DNA of 64,000 nucleotides from assembly GCA_035578155.1 (NCBI GenBank), contig JAPWDM010000008.1, positions 1,746,001-1,810,000 on the forward strand, written 5' to 3'. Below are positions 1 through 10,898 of this stretch, in pieces (within the stretch, counting starts at the first letter, position 1; each line of letters begins with the position of its first letter). Below the pieces are notes generated by a model, which was not told the DNA's origin, ran no database searches, and saw only the letters and a program-made list of their open reading frames with translations. This stretch comes from Brachynemurus nebulosus. Lineage: Eukaryota; Arthropoda; Insecta; Neuroptera; Myrmeleontidae. The position numbers and the translations under genes were made by a program.

Positions 1-1367
1 TGATCTGTGCAATATTCACCATGTAAGTATGAAAATTTAATTAAAAATATATGAACAGGTTAATATTTGTTTAAATTTTATTTTAAAATATTTATAAAAT
101 ACCTTAGAGTGGTTTTTATTATTGAAATATGAGGATCAATATTACTAGGCCCAATTCTAAAAGTATGACCCAGTTTTTCATCCTAAAATTCTAGCCTGAA
201 ACAGGCGGGGTTATCTGTTTAGTGACATGTACATAAAATGTAAAAATAGTTATTTTAAATTAGTTTTTGTTAGTTATTTTGTTATTTATAGTTATCTTCG
301 ATTAGTTTTTGTTGTTTTCCATAACGTAGTGATAAGTTAACATTAAACATTCATTTTTATCACTTATTATTACACGAGAGGTTTGTATTTTTTCGAATAA
401 ATTTGGGTTTGTCTAACGAAAATTTGTTGCCTAGCAATTTAACGAGAAGAATTGTCAACTAACAAAAACGCGACAGCGGACATGCCGACATTGGTATAAC
501 GCTTTTCGTCGTCGGAATCATTAATGTTTTTATTTTTCGTAGTGTTTTGTAGCATGACTTAAATTATTTTTATAAATTAAATTTTAAAAAACTGTATTTT
601 TTATAATAAATAAGTATTTAATTTATTAATCTAAGTACTGATTTGATTTAAGCTTAGAAAGTACTTCATAAGCTAATCATAATTGAATTTAAGGGTTAGA
701 AACTAGGCCACTGTCACGGTGAGAAACTGTCACATGAGAAATTCTGAGGGTCAAAAACTGGGTCCTTGGATGTCAATTTTTAAACATTAATTTAAATTAT
801 TAATTCAATTCAAATAATTAGTTTACGTACATGACTTTATTTTGAAAACCATAAACTCGTTGATAAAATTATTAATTGTCTCTTAAGTTAAAACTTATAT
901 TTATTATTGTCGTTTAACCTCAGCCGTCACTACAAAACGGTCAGAAACTAGGCCTTTTACCTTATGTATATTTTGAGAAAATGGTTCATTGGTGATATTG
1001 AAGGGCGTTAACCACTTGCTTACGTAATTTAAGAAAAAAAAAAAAACTGAACTTGAAAAATATTTTTATAAAAAAATATATATATCTTTAAGCTAACGTA
1101 TTTAAACTCTTAAAGTGGAGTTGCGTCAAAAAAACATCGGTCAGTACGATTTGCTTAGAGATTTTAAAAAAACTCGGAAGTAGAGAAATATTAATATGTA
1201 TTTATAAATTTGACTAGAATTCAGTCTGGACCAAACAAGTACTTTCAAAAAAGACATATAAAATCTTATGGATAACCTTTAAAACGGCTTTAAACTTTAA
1301 ATATTAATGCCCCGTACTATACACACAGGCCTGTAACTAACAAAAATTTGTACTTAAATGCAATATT
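1..1367. other. Downstream flank of the Toll gene, no gene seen
   Basis: AT-rich sequence with no convincing coding region. It holds the 3' UTR side of the minus-strand Toll gene. Candidate polyadenylation signals in the right orientation (TTTATT on the plus strand) lie at 900-905 and 836-841, but neither is proven. The motif GAAACTAGGCC occurs at 699-709 and 944-954, and a related AGGCCCAATTCT lies near 145, suggesting remains of a dispersed repeat. Short plus-strand reading frames here overlap the Toll exon antisense and are not supported. Confidence 0.6.
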
Positions 1368-2753
1368 TCAAGGCACAAGTTGCTTTTGTGAATTGTTCAA
1401 CATAATTTTCAACATCAATGGATTTTTATCGACCGATTCAGTGGGTGTGGTCGTCACTGGTGGCGTTAAAGTGGGCGGCACCAATTCAATTTTATCGTTC
1501 AGCGATTGCTTAATTCGGTCCGAAATTAACGCGGCCCGTCTACTCAACGGGGGCGGATGCGGAAGCGCGTATCGTAATTTCTCCCAAAAATTCTTGTCAC
1601 CCCATTCGATATATGTGTTCGTTTGTAGATAAACCTTTAATTCGGGATCCAACTTGTCGATCGCACCAATATCCTCTTTCTTGATGATAATCACCCGGGC
1701 ACGACCTTCACTCATCGAGGTCATATGCGCCGAACGCAACTCCATCTTGCCCCAAACACTGTTTAAAAAGTGCGGCGTGAGTACAATCAAGGTGCGTCGT
1801 GAATCTTCGACAGATCTCGCTATTTGATCGGGAATCCATTCGCCGGCCAACCAATCTCGATTGTGTATACACAATTTGAATGGTTTCTCGCACTGTTCCA
1901 AATTGGGGATCAATTCATTCACCACAAAATCTTCGTCGGGATGCGCGTAACTTACAAACGCATCATATCGTTTGTCCTTGTCTAATTCCTCCTCGGTGAC
2001 GAACCACAAGCACTTATTATGTGCGTAAAGCCAAACTTTAACCGCTTGTTCGTTACGATAGAACAGGACAACGAGAATGGTTACGAGCACGGTGAAAAGG
2101 ATCAGGAACGCGGTAAGGGAAATAATCGCTTCCACGGGGAATGGACAAAATTCGTTCGAGGTCATTTGTGCTATCGACATATTGTCACACCGGACATTCA
2201 GAATATTGGCGATTTTTGAGTATTCGTCTTGGATAAAGGATAAAAGATCTAAATTATCACAATTGCATTGCCAAGGATTATCGTAGAGTGTGAGATGTCG
2301 TAAAAATTGCAAATTGCGAAGGCGTGTCACGTTAATTTGTTTAAAATTATTGGAATGTAATTCAAGTATTTGAAGATTTTGCGGTAACCAATCGATTTTC
2401 GATAAATTATTATTGTGTATGTACAATTCGGTGATATTGCCGTAGCCGGTATTGTTTCGGGCCAATTGATCCACATAAAATGTCGTCAAGTTGTTATTAT
2501 TTAAATATAGTAAAATTTTATGAGATTTTCGTACGGGTAATTTGATTGGTGGGGCAGTTAAATACTGATGTGAACAGTTCACTATTAACGATTGATCGTA
2601 CGGTCGAACGATACAAGTACAATTTTCCGGGCACTGATGTGAATAGTCGCAAATGAATTGACGAATATCAATGTCGATCAGCGGCTCGGTACGGTATAGC
2701 GTTGGCTCCGTACAAGTGAGATTACCCGGAATAATTTCCACCATGGCACGAAC
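1368..2753 (-). CDS. Toll: Toll coding exon 4 (second LRR set, membrane helix, TIR)
   Basis: The acceptor TTGTTCTAG ends at 2754. The exon opens GTT CGT GCC ATG, so the internal ATG at 2744 is not the protein start. It encodes the juxtamembrane cysteine-rich LRR module, the transmembrane helix, the whole TIR domain and a C-terminal tail of about 60 residues rich in Pro and Thr (PPTLTPPVTTTPTE). TGA is at 1370-1368. Confidence 0.93.
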   Translation of the reverse strand, partial: VRAMVEIIPGNLTCTEPTLYRTEPLIDIDIRQFICDYSHQCPENCTCIVRPYDQSLIVNCSHQYLTAPPIKLPVRKSHKILLYLNNNNLTTFYVDQLARNNTGYGNITELYIHNNNLSKIDWLPQNLQILELHSNNFKQINVTRLRNLQFLRHLTLYDNPWQCNCDNLDLLSFIQDEYSKIANILNVRCDNMSIAQMTSNEFCPFPVEAIISLTAFLILFTVLVTILVVLFYRNEQAVKVWLYAHNKCLWFVTEEELDKDKRYDAFVSYAHPDEDFVVNELIPNLEQCEKPFKLCIHNRDWLAGEWIPDQIARSVEDSRRTLIVLTPHFLNSVWGKMELRSAHMTSMSEGRARVIIIKKEDIGAIDKLDPELKVYLQTNTYIEWGDKNFWEKLRYALPHPPPLSRRAALISDRIKQSLNDKIELVPPTLTPPVTTTPTESVDKNPLMLKIMLNNSQKQLVP

Positions 2754-5700
2754 CTAGAACAATTGAAATTGTTTAATTTCTATCAAGTTTTAAATTCCGG
2801 ACGGGAGCAACATAAGAATCATCGTGATTATAACCGTATAAGAAATATTCTAACAAACGTTAAAACTCTTAGCAAAAAATATCTCTCATTCTCTCTATGT
2901 TACTCATAGACATTAGAAATGAAAGGACCAGTAATTTATTTATATTACGTACGAAAGATATTACGTACACGTTAAAAAGAGACAAATGTTATAAATAGCA
3001 TGTAAATTGCCAATATATATTTCTCTTTCTAAGATACCCTAGACTTTAAAATTAAAATTGAAGCGTAGTCAGCCATGTTTGTATAAGGAAATTTGAAAAA
3101 AAATATGTAAAAATTTTCGCTATTTTCACTTTTTAAATTGCGTTTTTCTTTATAATTTTTTAAAGAAAATATTATGGCAACTTGTTCTGCTTACAAATAT
3201 AAAAACCCTATTAGAAAAAAAGCACAAAAAATAACATTTCACCGATAAGATTTTTTTGACATATTTTTGACATATATTAGCCGTCTCTTTGAAAAAATAT
3301 ATATTTGCGTATATACATTTTATGTTAAATAATAATTTAATATTACATATCAAATATGCAAAGGATGTAAAGCATGATAAAGTTCATTTATGATAAATTG
3401 ACCACTTTTCTTATGTGAATTCAATAGTAAATGTAGTCAACTTATTTAAAATGAATTTCTACATCTACTTAATAAATTTCTAACACTGACTGACTGATCG
3501 ACTGACTGACAGACAGACAACGCACAGCCTAAACCGTTGGGTTTAGAAAAATTAAATTTTGCATAGAAGTTCCCTATGTAACGTAGGTGAGCACTAAGAA
3601 AGGATTTTTGAAAATTCATCCCCTAAGTGGGTTTAATAGGGGATGAAAATTTGTATGGAAATACGTCATTTTTAAAATTAGAGATATATTAAAATATGTT
3701 ACTATGGCTATTAAAATAAACAATATTTAATAAATCGTGGAAGTTGGTATTTAGGCTTTTGAAAACACTGAAAGTGAGCACCAAGATGATGCCGATGGGG
3801 AAGCCCATCGGGTATACGGCTAGTACATATATAAAAATTTAATTTTGTTACCGCCACTGTCTAGTACTTGCATAACTTTTGCTTCAATAAAATAATGTTG
3901 TTACAGGTCCTTTTCTAATACATAATATATATTCTTTCGTCATTGATGTTACTATTAAATTAACAGGAAGTGTATTATTCTGAATGAAATTTTGAACCGG
4001 ATAGAAGTTGGCGCTGAGAAAAATTTTTATTCTTTGAAATCAATAATTGGCTCTACAATAAACTTAATTTTATAATTAGCTGTTAACAAAAAAAAAAAAA
4101 AGTCAGTAAATTGCTTCGAATTTGTTCTATTCAGGGTTGGGAACTATTTAAAATGATTTCATTTTAAATATGTATTTAAAATACAAAATGGCATTTTGCA
4201 TTTTCTATTTTAACACTTTAAGTCCCGTGGCTTCGGCAGCCGAAACCAAACAAAACATCCTCAGAGGCCGACAGCGATCAATATTTAGATTAATAAACAA
4301 AACACTTAAAAATATTTATAAAAACGCCGTGAGCAGCGGGGCACCATCACGGTAATCGAATTTTCTCCTTCATCTTCGGTATTGAATGTCTACAAGCGAA
4401 ATGTGATTGAAAGTCTACAACCGAATTGTCATTTTGTTGGTTTCAAAACTGGTGATGAATGTTCGGCTGATCGAGGCTTTAAAAAAAGGTTTTAAGTATT
4501 TAAGGGCTGTATCTCAGTAAATTTCAATTTTGTGCCGAAAACAGGTAGCAGAAAAAAAGCCAACACAATTCGTACGAGGACATTCCTGCCCATGTTTATC
4601 CGCTAATTGCCTTTATGTTTTAGTTTTAAAAATTAAAAAAGGACCTTAAATAGTAAACTGGAAGGCCTTTATAAAGATATTTTTTCTTTCCAAAAAAATC
4701 CAAAATTTCTATTTTATAAATACTAAAAATCCAAAATTCCTAATTTATAAATAAACAGTGACTTTAATAACATTTTTAAATTACTTAATATGTATGTATT
4801 TCATTTGTCATAAAAGTAAGTTCACTTTTTTTTAAATTTTTTAAAATTACTATTCGCCTACTTGTATTTAGAATAAACATAATGCTTTTAAAACACATTT
4901 AACAATAGCATTCAATTCCGATGTAAAAATGGGAGAAGTGGGGGGAAAAGTGATGCGGACTCCCTACAAGGTACTAGCTGGATACTAACTGAATACACGT
5001 ACAAAATTTCAGCCCTCTAGGTTTCCTTATGGAGTCTCTAGACGTGTTAGAAAACAAGCAAAAAAATTAAGGAAATATTGGCGTCAAAATCGTGGGGGTA
5101 AGGGTTAAAAGTTGAAACCTCCAAAAAACAGTGTCTGGCTATTAGCTTAACCTGTACACCAAATTTCAGCCCTCTAGGTTTATTTGGGGAGATTTTGACC
5201 CGAACGAAACTGTTAAAAAACAAGAAAAATCATGTTCTTTTGGGTATAAAAATGGTGGGGGTAGGGGTTAAAAGTCGAGACCCCCAAAAGGCACCCCCTT
5301 GATACTAACTCAATCCGAATACAAAATTTCAGCCCTCTAGGTTCATTCGGGTGACCTGTGCGAGTGGTACAAACTTCGAAAACGTCGAAAATGCATGAAA
5401 TTGTAGCTTAAAAATGAGGGGGGTGGGGGTAAAATATTAAAACCTCCAAAAAGCACAACCTAGGTACGAACTTTATCAACACACCAAATTTCAACCCTCT
5501 ACGTTAATTCTGGGGGGCTGGGGGCCTGTTAGATCCAGCGAAAATCGTTTTTCCCCCCTCTACTCCCACCATATCATCCTAGGAAGCTGAATTTTGGATA
5601 TGTTGTAGATAATTGATCGAAACATTATTTAAAACCTGTTTGGAAAGTTTCTATTGTTTTGTTGCCCCCCACCACCCCCTTAAAGGTCGGGTCCGAAAAA

Positions 5701-5821
5701 AATTTGCCCAAAATTTGACCCCACTTTGATAGTATTGTTGTGCATCGGAATAAGCCCCACTTACCAAATTTCATCTCTTAACTTCCATAGGGGGGCCCTA
5801 CACATATTAAAAGGTTGCGGG

Positions 5822-5892
<71 letters not shown>

Positions 5893-8800
5893 CATCTTTG
5901 TTTTTTACATAATCGTGTTCTACGGGTCCGAAAACGGATAGCGCCCCTGGTCTCGCCTCTCGCAGCTCTTATCGTATAGACTGTATAAGTCTAATTTTTC
6001 GGAGAAAATTCGACTAAAAATGATTTTATATTATTCTAACAAAAATAATTTATTATGTACTACGTACCGGACACTTTTAATTTTTTGTACATATCGTACA
6101 TATAAATATACATAATTTATGTTTTTTCATCAAAATATCTAGGCTTCATCTTTTATTTACAATAAATGTCAATAATATTTTTATCCACATATGTATGTAT
6201 GTATGTATTGTACGCTTTTATGTATATGTGCGTTACTCATCTTTTAACCTGCATAACACATACATGTTGAATCATTTAGTGTTTTGTGGAATCATTTTAT
6301 GTACTTGTTTATATAAAATTTGCTTAAAAATATTGTCGGCTTCCGGGGAAGTTTACTGTGAATGTGCTCGGGCCTCATAGTGTTAAATTAGTTCGGTCAA
6401 ACTACTTTCCATTTTGTATTTAAAATGAAAATTGCCTGTATACTCAAATTTATGTGTATAAAATATTAATTATAGAACTTGAAGTGAACGACTTGAAGTC
6501 TAACAAATTCTAAGTTAAATGTAAGTTGATTTAATTGACTCAAATTTTTTATAATTCGAGTTGCAATGTCACTTGAGTTAAATTTGTTACCAGAGTTGCA
6601 GTTCTCTTAAGTCAAACTTTTCTGACTCAAGTTGTGTACTACATACTATCTTTAAGACATATCGATAAGAAATGTTTTTGTATTTTGAATAGATGATTTT
6701 CATTATTTTATTTGGAAATTGCAGTCGTAGCGTCGTCAAGGTTTGAATACGTCAAGGCCGAATTAAATTTTACAATATTTTTAAGTAACAATATTTAAAG
6801 AGTTTTTCATTTTCATATCATGCAAACTTTACAAAATGTTCTCAAAAGACTACCTTTATGTATTTAATTTCAGTACGTTTGATATGTTTTTTAACTTTTT
6901 TTTTCTCTAATTAATATAAATAATGATAAAAAAATTTATAGAATAAATTTAAAGTAAAAAAAGCATTTTGCATTTTATAATCCATTTTAAATAACTATTT
7001 TCTTTTTTCAATTTTAAATATGTTCAGTAAAACCATTTTCCATTTTGTATTTTAAATGGTTTCTACGGTTTCTATTAATCATTTTTCTCAGCCCTGATTC
7101 TATTTAATTTAAAAACTAAATATTAATTTTCCTTAATAATTATTAAAATATATTGTTTATTTATAATCATACCCTAAATATATGCAAAACGACATACACA
7201 ATGTATGGCGGATTGCCTATATTTTTAGTAGTTATCTAATGAGCTATTATCTCAAAATATGTAACAATCTGTCACCAGGGCGGCGACACAGGTGTTTGAG
7301 ATTACATCTCTATGATCGAGATATTACTTTAACCAACCAAAAATCATGTTCTGTTAATTTCATTTTAGCAACGAAATTTTCCAATTCGATTACCTAGGAA
7401 TGTTGTTTATTTTTTAGAAATTAATATTCCAACCATAGAGATGTAGTTCCGAGTAACCCGTTTCGCCGCCCTGGCGATTTTTTATGCGATTACATAGCAA
7501 TTTTTAAATTAAAATTTCAATCATAGAGATGTAGTCCCAACTTACTTGTGTAGCCGCCCTGGTGTCAGACATTACATATTTTGAGAAAATGGCTCATTAT
7601 ATTGTATTTTGATATATTTTAATTATTATTCAAAAAAATTAATATTTAATTTTGAAATTAGATGGAGCAAATAAAGATTAATTTATTAGTGCAAAGAATT
7701 GTATAAAAAAGCATTATTTTTCGAGATTTTTGATGAATGAAATATTGAAAACAAAATTTTTTGTTTATAAACAATTTCTGTTAAAGTAATTTCTGGTTTC
7801 AACATCATTTTCCCAATAAATTTTGGCCGTAGATAAATAGTTTGGATGGTTGCAATGGCAAGGACGATTATCATATGAATTTCTCACTCTAAACTGACTT
7901 AAGAGGAACTTGAAGTCATTCGAAATTTTTCTTTCTATATATTAATTATGTTGAACTTACCCTTTCATCCATTTTGTCATTTATGTATCTTAGTAGATTA
8001 TAAACTTGGCAAGTGCATTTAATGGGGTTGCCGTCTAACAGGACCACAATATTATTTTTTCGTCCAGAATATGCATCAACGTCGTCTTGGAGACGAGCTA
8101 TAGCTTCGGCGAAACGCATGTCCACCAATTCAATTTTATTATGTCGTAGATCGACCGTGAGATTTTTTGAGACAAAATGAAAACTTCCCTCAAACTAAAA
8201 TCATTTTAAAAAAATTAGCTCAACTTTCCCGATATTATCAAATAATAAATTTTTTATTTACCGAAACATATTGAAGATTATTGTAGCTCAAATTGAGTAA
8301 GCTCAATGATGGAATACTCAAACGCCAATCGTTTTCAATTCGATTTATTGAGTTATTTGTTAGTATTAAGGTGGTTAACATTTTTAAATTGCCAAATGGC
8401 GACGGTAATTCCCCGCTGAAGACAATTTGATTATTTGCTAGATTTACTTCCTCCAAATTTATGGTCCGTGAAAAAGCTTTGTTATGAACAAATGTTATTT
8501 GATTATTAGAAGGATCCAGTTTTCGTAAATTGATTAAACCCGAAAATATATTACTAAAAAAACAATAAATTCCGCCATTTTATTTTGTTGTCTAACAAGG
8601 GGAGTATCAAACATGGGAATCACGGATTTGGGAGAAATTAATATATGTTGTGGAATATATTTCTCTGAGTATTATAGCGATAATAATTTAGGCCAATGCG
8701 ACTTTATTTAGAAATTAAAAGCACGAAAAATTTTGAATAACATATCGTGTTTGATATGTATCAGTTAGTTGGTATTGTCTGCAACAAGGGCCGCTGGTGG

Positions 8801-10882
8801 TGTGGTTAGTGTCTGCTGTCATGTATGTAACTTTTTTTAATATACAGACGGAAAGGTTCTATGTTCGAATCTATGCCTTTGCAACATAAATAATTCTCTT
8901 TTCAATTTTTTTTTTTTTAATTTTTTCAATATTGTACAATGGTCAATTACATTGACGATGCTATAATTCTTTTTTTAAATGGAGATATGGTATTCTTTTT
9001 TATGTCATTATTATGCTATAATTATTTTCTGAAAAAGGAGATATAAAATTTTTGGTACATGTTGTCGTTATATGTAACAATAATTTTATCGTAAATTTTA
9101 AATTACTGAATTTTTTTTTACATAAAATTAAAGCAATTTTTATTATAAATTATTTATACTATTTTTAGACATTCTTCATTTTATCCTTATTTAAAGTAAT
9201 GGCAATTGTAATTTTTTTTTATAATAATGACATAAAAAAGAATACCATATCTCCTTTTAAAAAAATTATAGCATCCTCAATGTAATTAATTGACCCATTG
9301 TACAATATTGAAAAAGTTAAAAAAAAAAATTGAAAAGAGAATTTTATTTATGTTGGAAAGGCATAGATTCGAACACAGAACCTTTCCGTCTGTATATTAA
9401 AAAAGTTACGTACATAAGAGCAGACACTTATCACGCCACCAGCGGCCTTTGTTGCAGACAATACCAACTAACTGATACATATCAAACACGATATGTTATT
9501 CGAAATTTTTCGTGCGTTTAATTTCTAAATAAAGTCGCATTGGCCTAAATTATTATCACTACAATACTCAGAGAAATATATATTCCACAACATATATTAA
9601 TTTCTCCCAAATCCGTGATTCCCATGTTTGATACTCCGCTTGTAAGTAACGATGATATTTTCACTCACCTTGTGATAGAGGTCAGTTGATTGTTGTCCAG
9701 TTGGAGAATTTTCAAATTTTTTAAATTTTTAAATAAATTATCTGAAATATTGTACAACTGATTTGACCCCAGATGTAAAAAAGTCAAATTCTGACAATCT
9801 CGGAATGTATCAGCAGCAAGATTATTTAGTAAATTCTCATTTAACCAAATCTCCGTTATATTCGGGGAATCCCAAAATGTGTCCTCGGCTAAATTAATTA
9901 TCTTACTTCGTTGTAATTCGATTTTTTTCAATTTTGGTAAATGCGCGAGAAATTGCGGTGGTATTTTAAGCGGATGCGTATTGTCAGTGAGGGTTACAGT
10001 TTCTAGATGTAAATTATTTTTAAATAAATTCTTCGGGAGTTCGATGAAATCATTCTGATGTAAATAAATGGATTCTAAATTGGTTAAATTTATAAAAATA
10101 ATCTCGGGAAGATTTTGAAGTTTATTACGATGTAGGTCTAGTGTTTTTAGATTCCGCAAAGATTTAAAGAGTGTTGCATTTAAATTCATTATCTGATTTC
10201 CCCATAAATTTAAATTGGTTAAATCGGTTAAATTATCAAAGATACCATTCGGGATTTGTTTGATATTATTATAGCCTAATTCAAGAAAAAGTAATTTCCG
10301 ATTGTTTCCGAACATATCCAAAGTGAGTTGTATATTGTTATCGTATAAATTTAAATGTTCTAAATTTTTTAAATTTTTAAATGCATCCGGCGCAAAATAT
10401 GTGTTATTTCCGTTGTGCGTTATGTCCAGTTGAAGTAAATTTTGTAATCCGTTCAAATGTTCTCGTTTAAACACCGCGGGCGAATTTACACCAAACGTTT
10501 GATATCTCAGCGTGCTTGTATAATTAATTTTCAATTTTTCCAAAATATATTGAAAAGTTACATTCTCATTTAACGGACACATTCTCAGTATAATTTGTTC
10601 GACATTTTGTAATTGTAATTTTGGTAGTAATTTATAATCGTTCAAATTTGTGTTTGGCGTACATTCCATCGTCACGTATTTATCCGGTTCCACTGTAATG
10701 AGTAGCTTATGTCGGTCATATTCGGCGCAACGGATTTCATAGTTACCCGATGGATTAATGTTACAGTCGCACGGGCTGTCATTTAGTGGACAGATCGATT
10801 CTGCGCCATTACATTGATATAGTACAAAACATGACGTTAGAATAATGTAAATTTTCTTGGAGAAAATTTTTAATTTTATCAT
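1368..10882 (-). CDS. Toll: Toll receptor (spliced, four coding exons)
   Basis: Single-pass membrane receptor of the Toll family. In insects it binds a Spaetzle-type cytokine and signals through MyD88, Tube and Pelle to NF-kB factors. The coding exons 10882-9669, 8553-8262, 8194-7961 and 2753-1368 all have GT-AG borders and intron phases 2, 0 and 0. They sum to 3126 nt, or 1041 aa plus TGA, close to Drosophila Toll. Visible order: hydrophobic signal peptide (about residues 1-25), N-terminal cysteine-containing region, a long leucine-rich-repeat block, a C-terminal cysteine cap (CTCQVYNLLRY), a second cysteine-flanked LRR set (CPENCTC to NPWQCNCD), a transmembrane helix (about 787-812), then the motif WLYAHNKCLWFVTEEELDKD and a TIR domain (about 841-979). 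TIR box 1 RYDAFVSYAH, box 2 RDWLAGEWIP and box 3 FWEKLRYALP are all present. No frame break is seen. Assignment to the Toll-1 type rather than another insect Toll rests on the TIR and juxtamembrane resemblance. Confidence 0.93.
2754..3480. other. Toll intron 3, unique part
   Basis: AT-rich intron sequence. No exon-like or repeat structure was recognised apart from short homopolymer runs. The frame at 3150-3353 is low-complexity and not supported. Confidence 0.5.
3481..3828 (+). mobile_element. SINE/LINE-tail-like dispersed repeat in Toll intron 3
   Basis: It starts with a (GACT)n/(GACA)n run, followed by CAACGCACAGCCTAAACCGT, ACGTAGGTGAGCACTAAGAA and a segment ending GGGTATACGGCTAGTAC. This type of sequence is widely dispersed in arthropod genomes as the tail of retroelements. 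Only one copy is seen in the window, so family assignment is from memory of the motif. Confidence 0.5.
4325..6015 (+). mobile_element. Unclassified 1.69-kb element, copy 1
   Basis: It runs from CGCCGTGAGCAGCGGGGC to TTCGACT and is bordered by AAAAA on both sides (4320-4324, 6016-6020). A near-identical copy lies at 45607-47268. The 5' end can fold (CCGTGA/TCACGG). The middle holds four to five diverged repeats of about 160 bp, each with a version of AAATTTCAGCCCTCTAGG followed by a G-rich block such as GTGGGGGTAGGGGTTAAAAG. A (TA)n tract lies near the 3' end. No long reading frame. The class is not clear. Confidence 0.8.
5825..5889. repeat. (TA)n microsatellite
   Basis: An uninterrupted AT dinucleotide run inside the 1.69-kb element. 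The copy at 47109-47143 has the same tract at the same place but shorter. The reading frame through it is an artefact of the repeat. Confidence 0.95.
7239..7597. mobile_element. TA-flanked MITE with long inverted ends, Toll intron 3
   Basis: Inverted ends ATGAGC(T/C)ATT..CTCAAAATATG and CACCAGGGCGGC..GCCGCCCTGGTG extend for more than 50 bp on each side, and TA flanks both. Internal copies of ATAGAGATGTAGT occur at about 7434 and 7526. This is compatible with a Tc1/mariner-derived MITE. No coding capacity. Confidence 0.6.
7598..7945. other. Toll intron 3, proximal part
   Basis: AT-rich intron sequence with nothing recognised. The 62-codon minus-strand frame has no known motif and no splice context linking it to Toll. 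Confidence 0.5.
7961..8194 (-). CDS. Toll: Toll coding exon 3 (LRR C-cap)
   Basis: The acceptor TTTTAG lies just upstream of 8194. The exon encodes FEGSFHFVSKNLTVDLRHNK, then an LRR C-terminal cap with LLDGNPIKCTCQVYNLLRY. It ends at 7961 with donor GAAAGG|GTAAGT, phase 0. It is 234 nt, exactly 78 codons. Joining to exon 2 restores an LRR across the junction. Confidence 0.9.
8262..8553 (-). CDS. Toll: Toll coding exon 2 (LRRs)
   Basis: The acceptor TTTTTTTAG precedes 8553. The first base completes the split Ser codon, giving the junction LTSITS|NIFSGLINL, which keeps LRR spacing. Three leucine-rich repeats are visible, including LEEVNLANNQI and LSLLNLSYNNL. The exon ends at 8262 with donor TTTCG|GTAAAT in phase 0. 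Confidence 0.9.
8595..9643. mobile_element. Large inverted-repeat element filling Toll intron 1
   Basis: The left end ACAAGGGGAGTATCAAACAT at 8595 is matched by its reverse complement ending at 9643 (one mismatch in the first 23 bases). The complementarity continues for roughly 430 bp on each side, to about 9030 and 9215. Nearly the whole intron could therefore fold into one hairpin in the pre-mRNA. Arms have diverged by scattered substitutions. Target-site duplication is not clear. Confidence 0.85.
8790..8886 (+). other. tRNA-like region with A-box and B-box (SINE-like head)
   Basis: GTGTGGTTAGTGTCTGC at 8800-8816 resembles the A box of a tRNA-Asp/Glu-type gene, and GTTCGAATC at 8863-8871 resembles a B box. 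The spacing is longer than in a normal tRNA and the acceptor stem is poor, so this is not a tRNA gene. It looks like a tRNA-derived internal RNA polymerase III promoter. The inverted arm has the same B box at 9366-9374 (minus strand) with a decayed A box. Confidence 0.45.
9669..10882 (-). CDS. Toll: Toll coding exon 1 (signal peptide and first LRRs)
   Basis: The start is the ATG at 10882-10880. The two upstream in-frame codons (GTG AAA) do not offer an ATG. The exon encodes MIKLKIFSKK, a hydrophobic signal segment ending near NGAES, a cysteine-containing head and roughly eleven leucine-rich repeats. It ends at 9669 with the donor AAG|GTGAGT (GT at 9668-9667), leaving two bases of a Ser codon (phase 2). 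Confidence 0.92.
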
Positions 10883-10887
10883 TTTCA

Positions 10888-10898
10888 CCTAAAAATAA
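10888..10898 (-). other. Splice acceptor in the 5' UTR of Toll
   Basis: Read on the minus strand, TTTATTTTTAG ends at 10889 and is followed by GTGAAAATG, whose ATG is the Toll start. A good acceptor six bases before the start codon implies a non-coding first exon and promoter further upstream (plus-strand coordinate above 10,900). I could not place that exon. Confidence 0.6.

Larger units (their letters stand above)
4214..6382. mobile_element. TTAA-flanked element nested in the hAT element
   Basis: It is flanked on both sides by TTAA (4210-4213, 6383-6386). The left end CACTTTAAGTCCCGTGGCTT and right end CTCATAGTG match the 444-bp element at 25019-25462, which shares the flanks GGCTTCGGC..CGAAACCAAA and GGCTTCCGGGGAAGTTTA. 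Precise TTAA duplication points to a piggyBac- or Kolobok-like mechanism. This copy is longer because the 1.69-kb element at 4325-6015 landed inside it. Confidence 0.75.
4132..7096. mobile_element. hAT-type non-autonomous element (outer shell of the nest in Toll intron 3)
   Basis: The left end CAGGGTTGGGAAC and right end TTTCTCAGCCCTG are inverted repeats of each other. They are flanked by near-identical 8-bp duplications GTTCTATT (4124-4131) and ATTCTATT (7097-7104). An 8-bp duplication with CAGGG termini is the signature of hAT transposons. No transposase is left. The interior shows repeated AAATGG/CATTTT blocks. The element carries the nested TTAA-flanked element at 4214-6382. Confidence 0.75.

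Noticed and set aside
1708..2286. Additional small genes antisense or out of frame within Toll exon 4
   Set aside because: They overlap the strongly supported TIR-encoding frame and show no known motif.
2742..2744. ATG at 2744 as the start of a separate TIR protein
   Set aside because: A phase-0 acceptor nine bases upstream and a matching donor at 7960 join it to the LRR exons; the product then has Toll domain order and length.
8790..8886. A genuine tRNA gene
   Set aside because: A- and B-box-like motifs are present but the acceptor, D and anticodon stems do not form; kept only as a tRNA-like promoter region.
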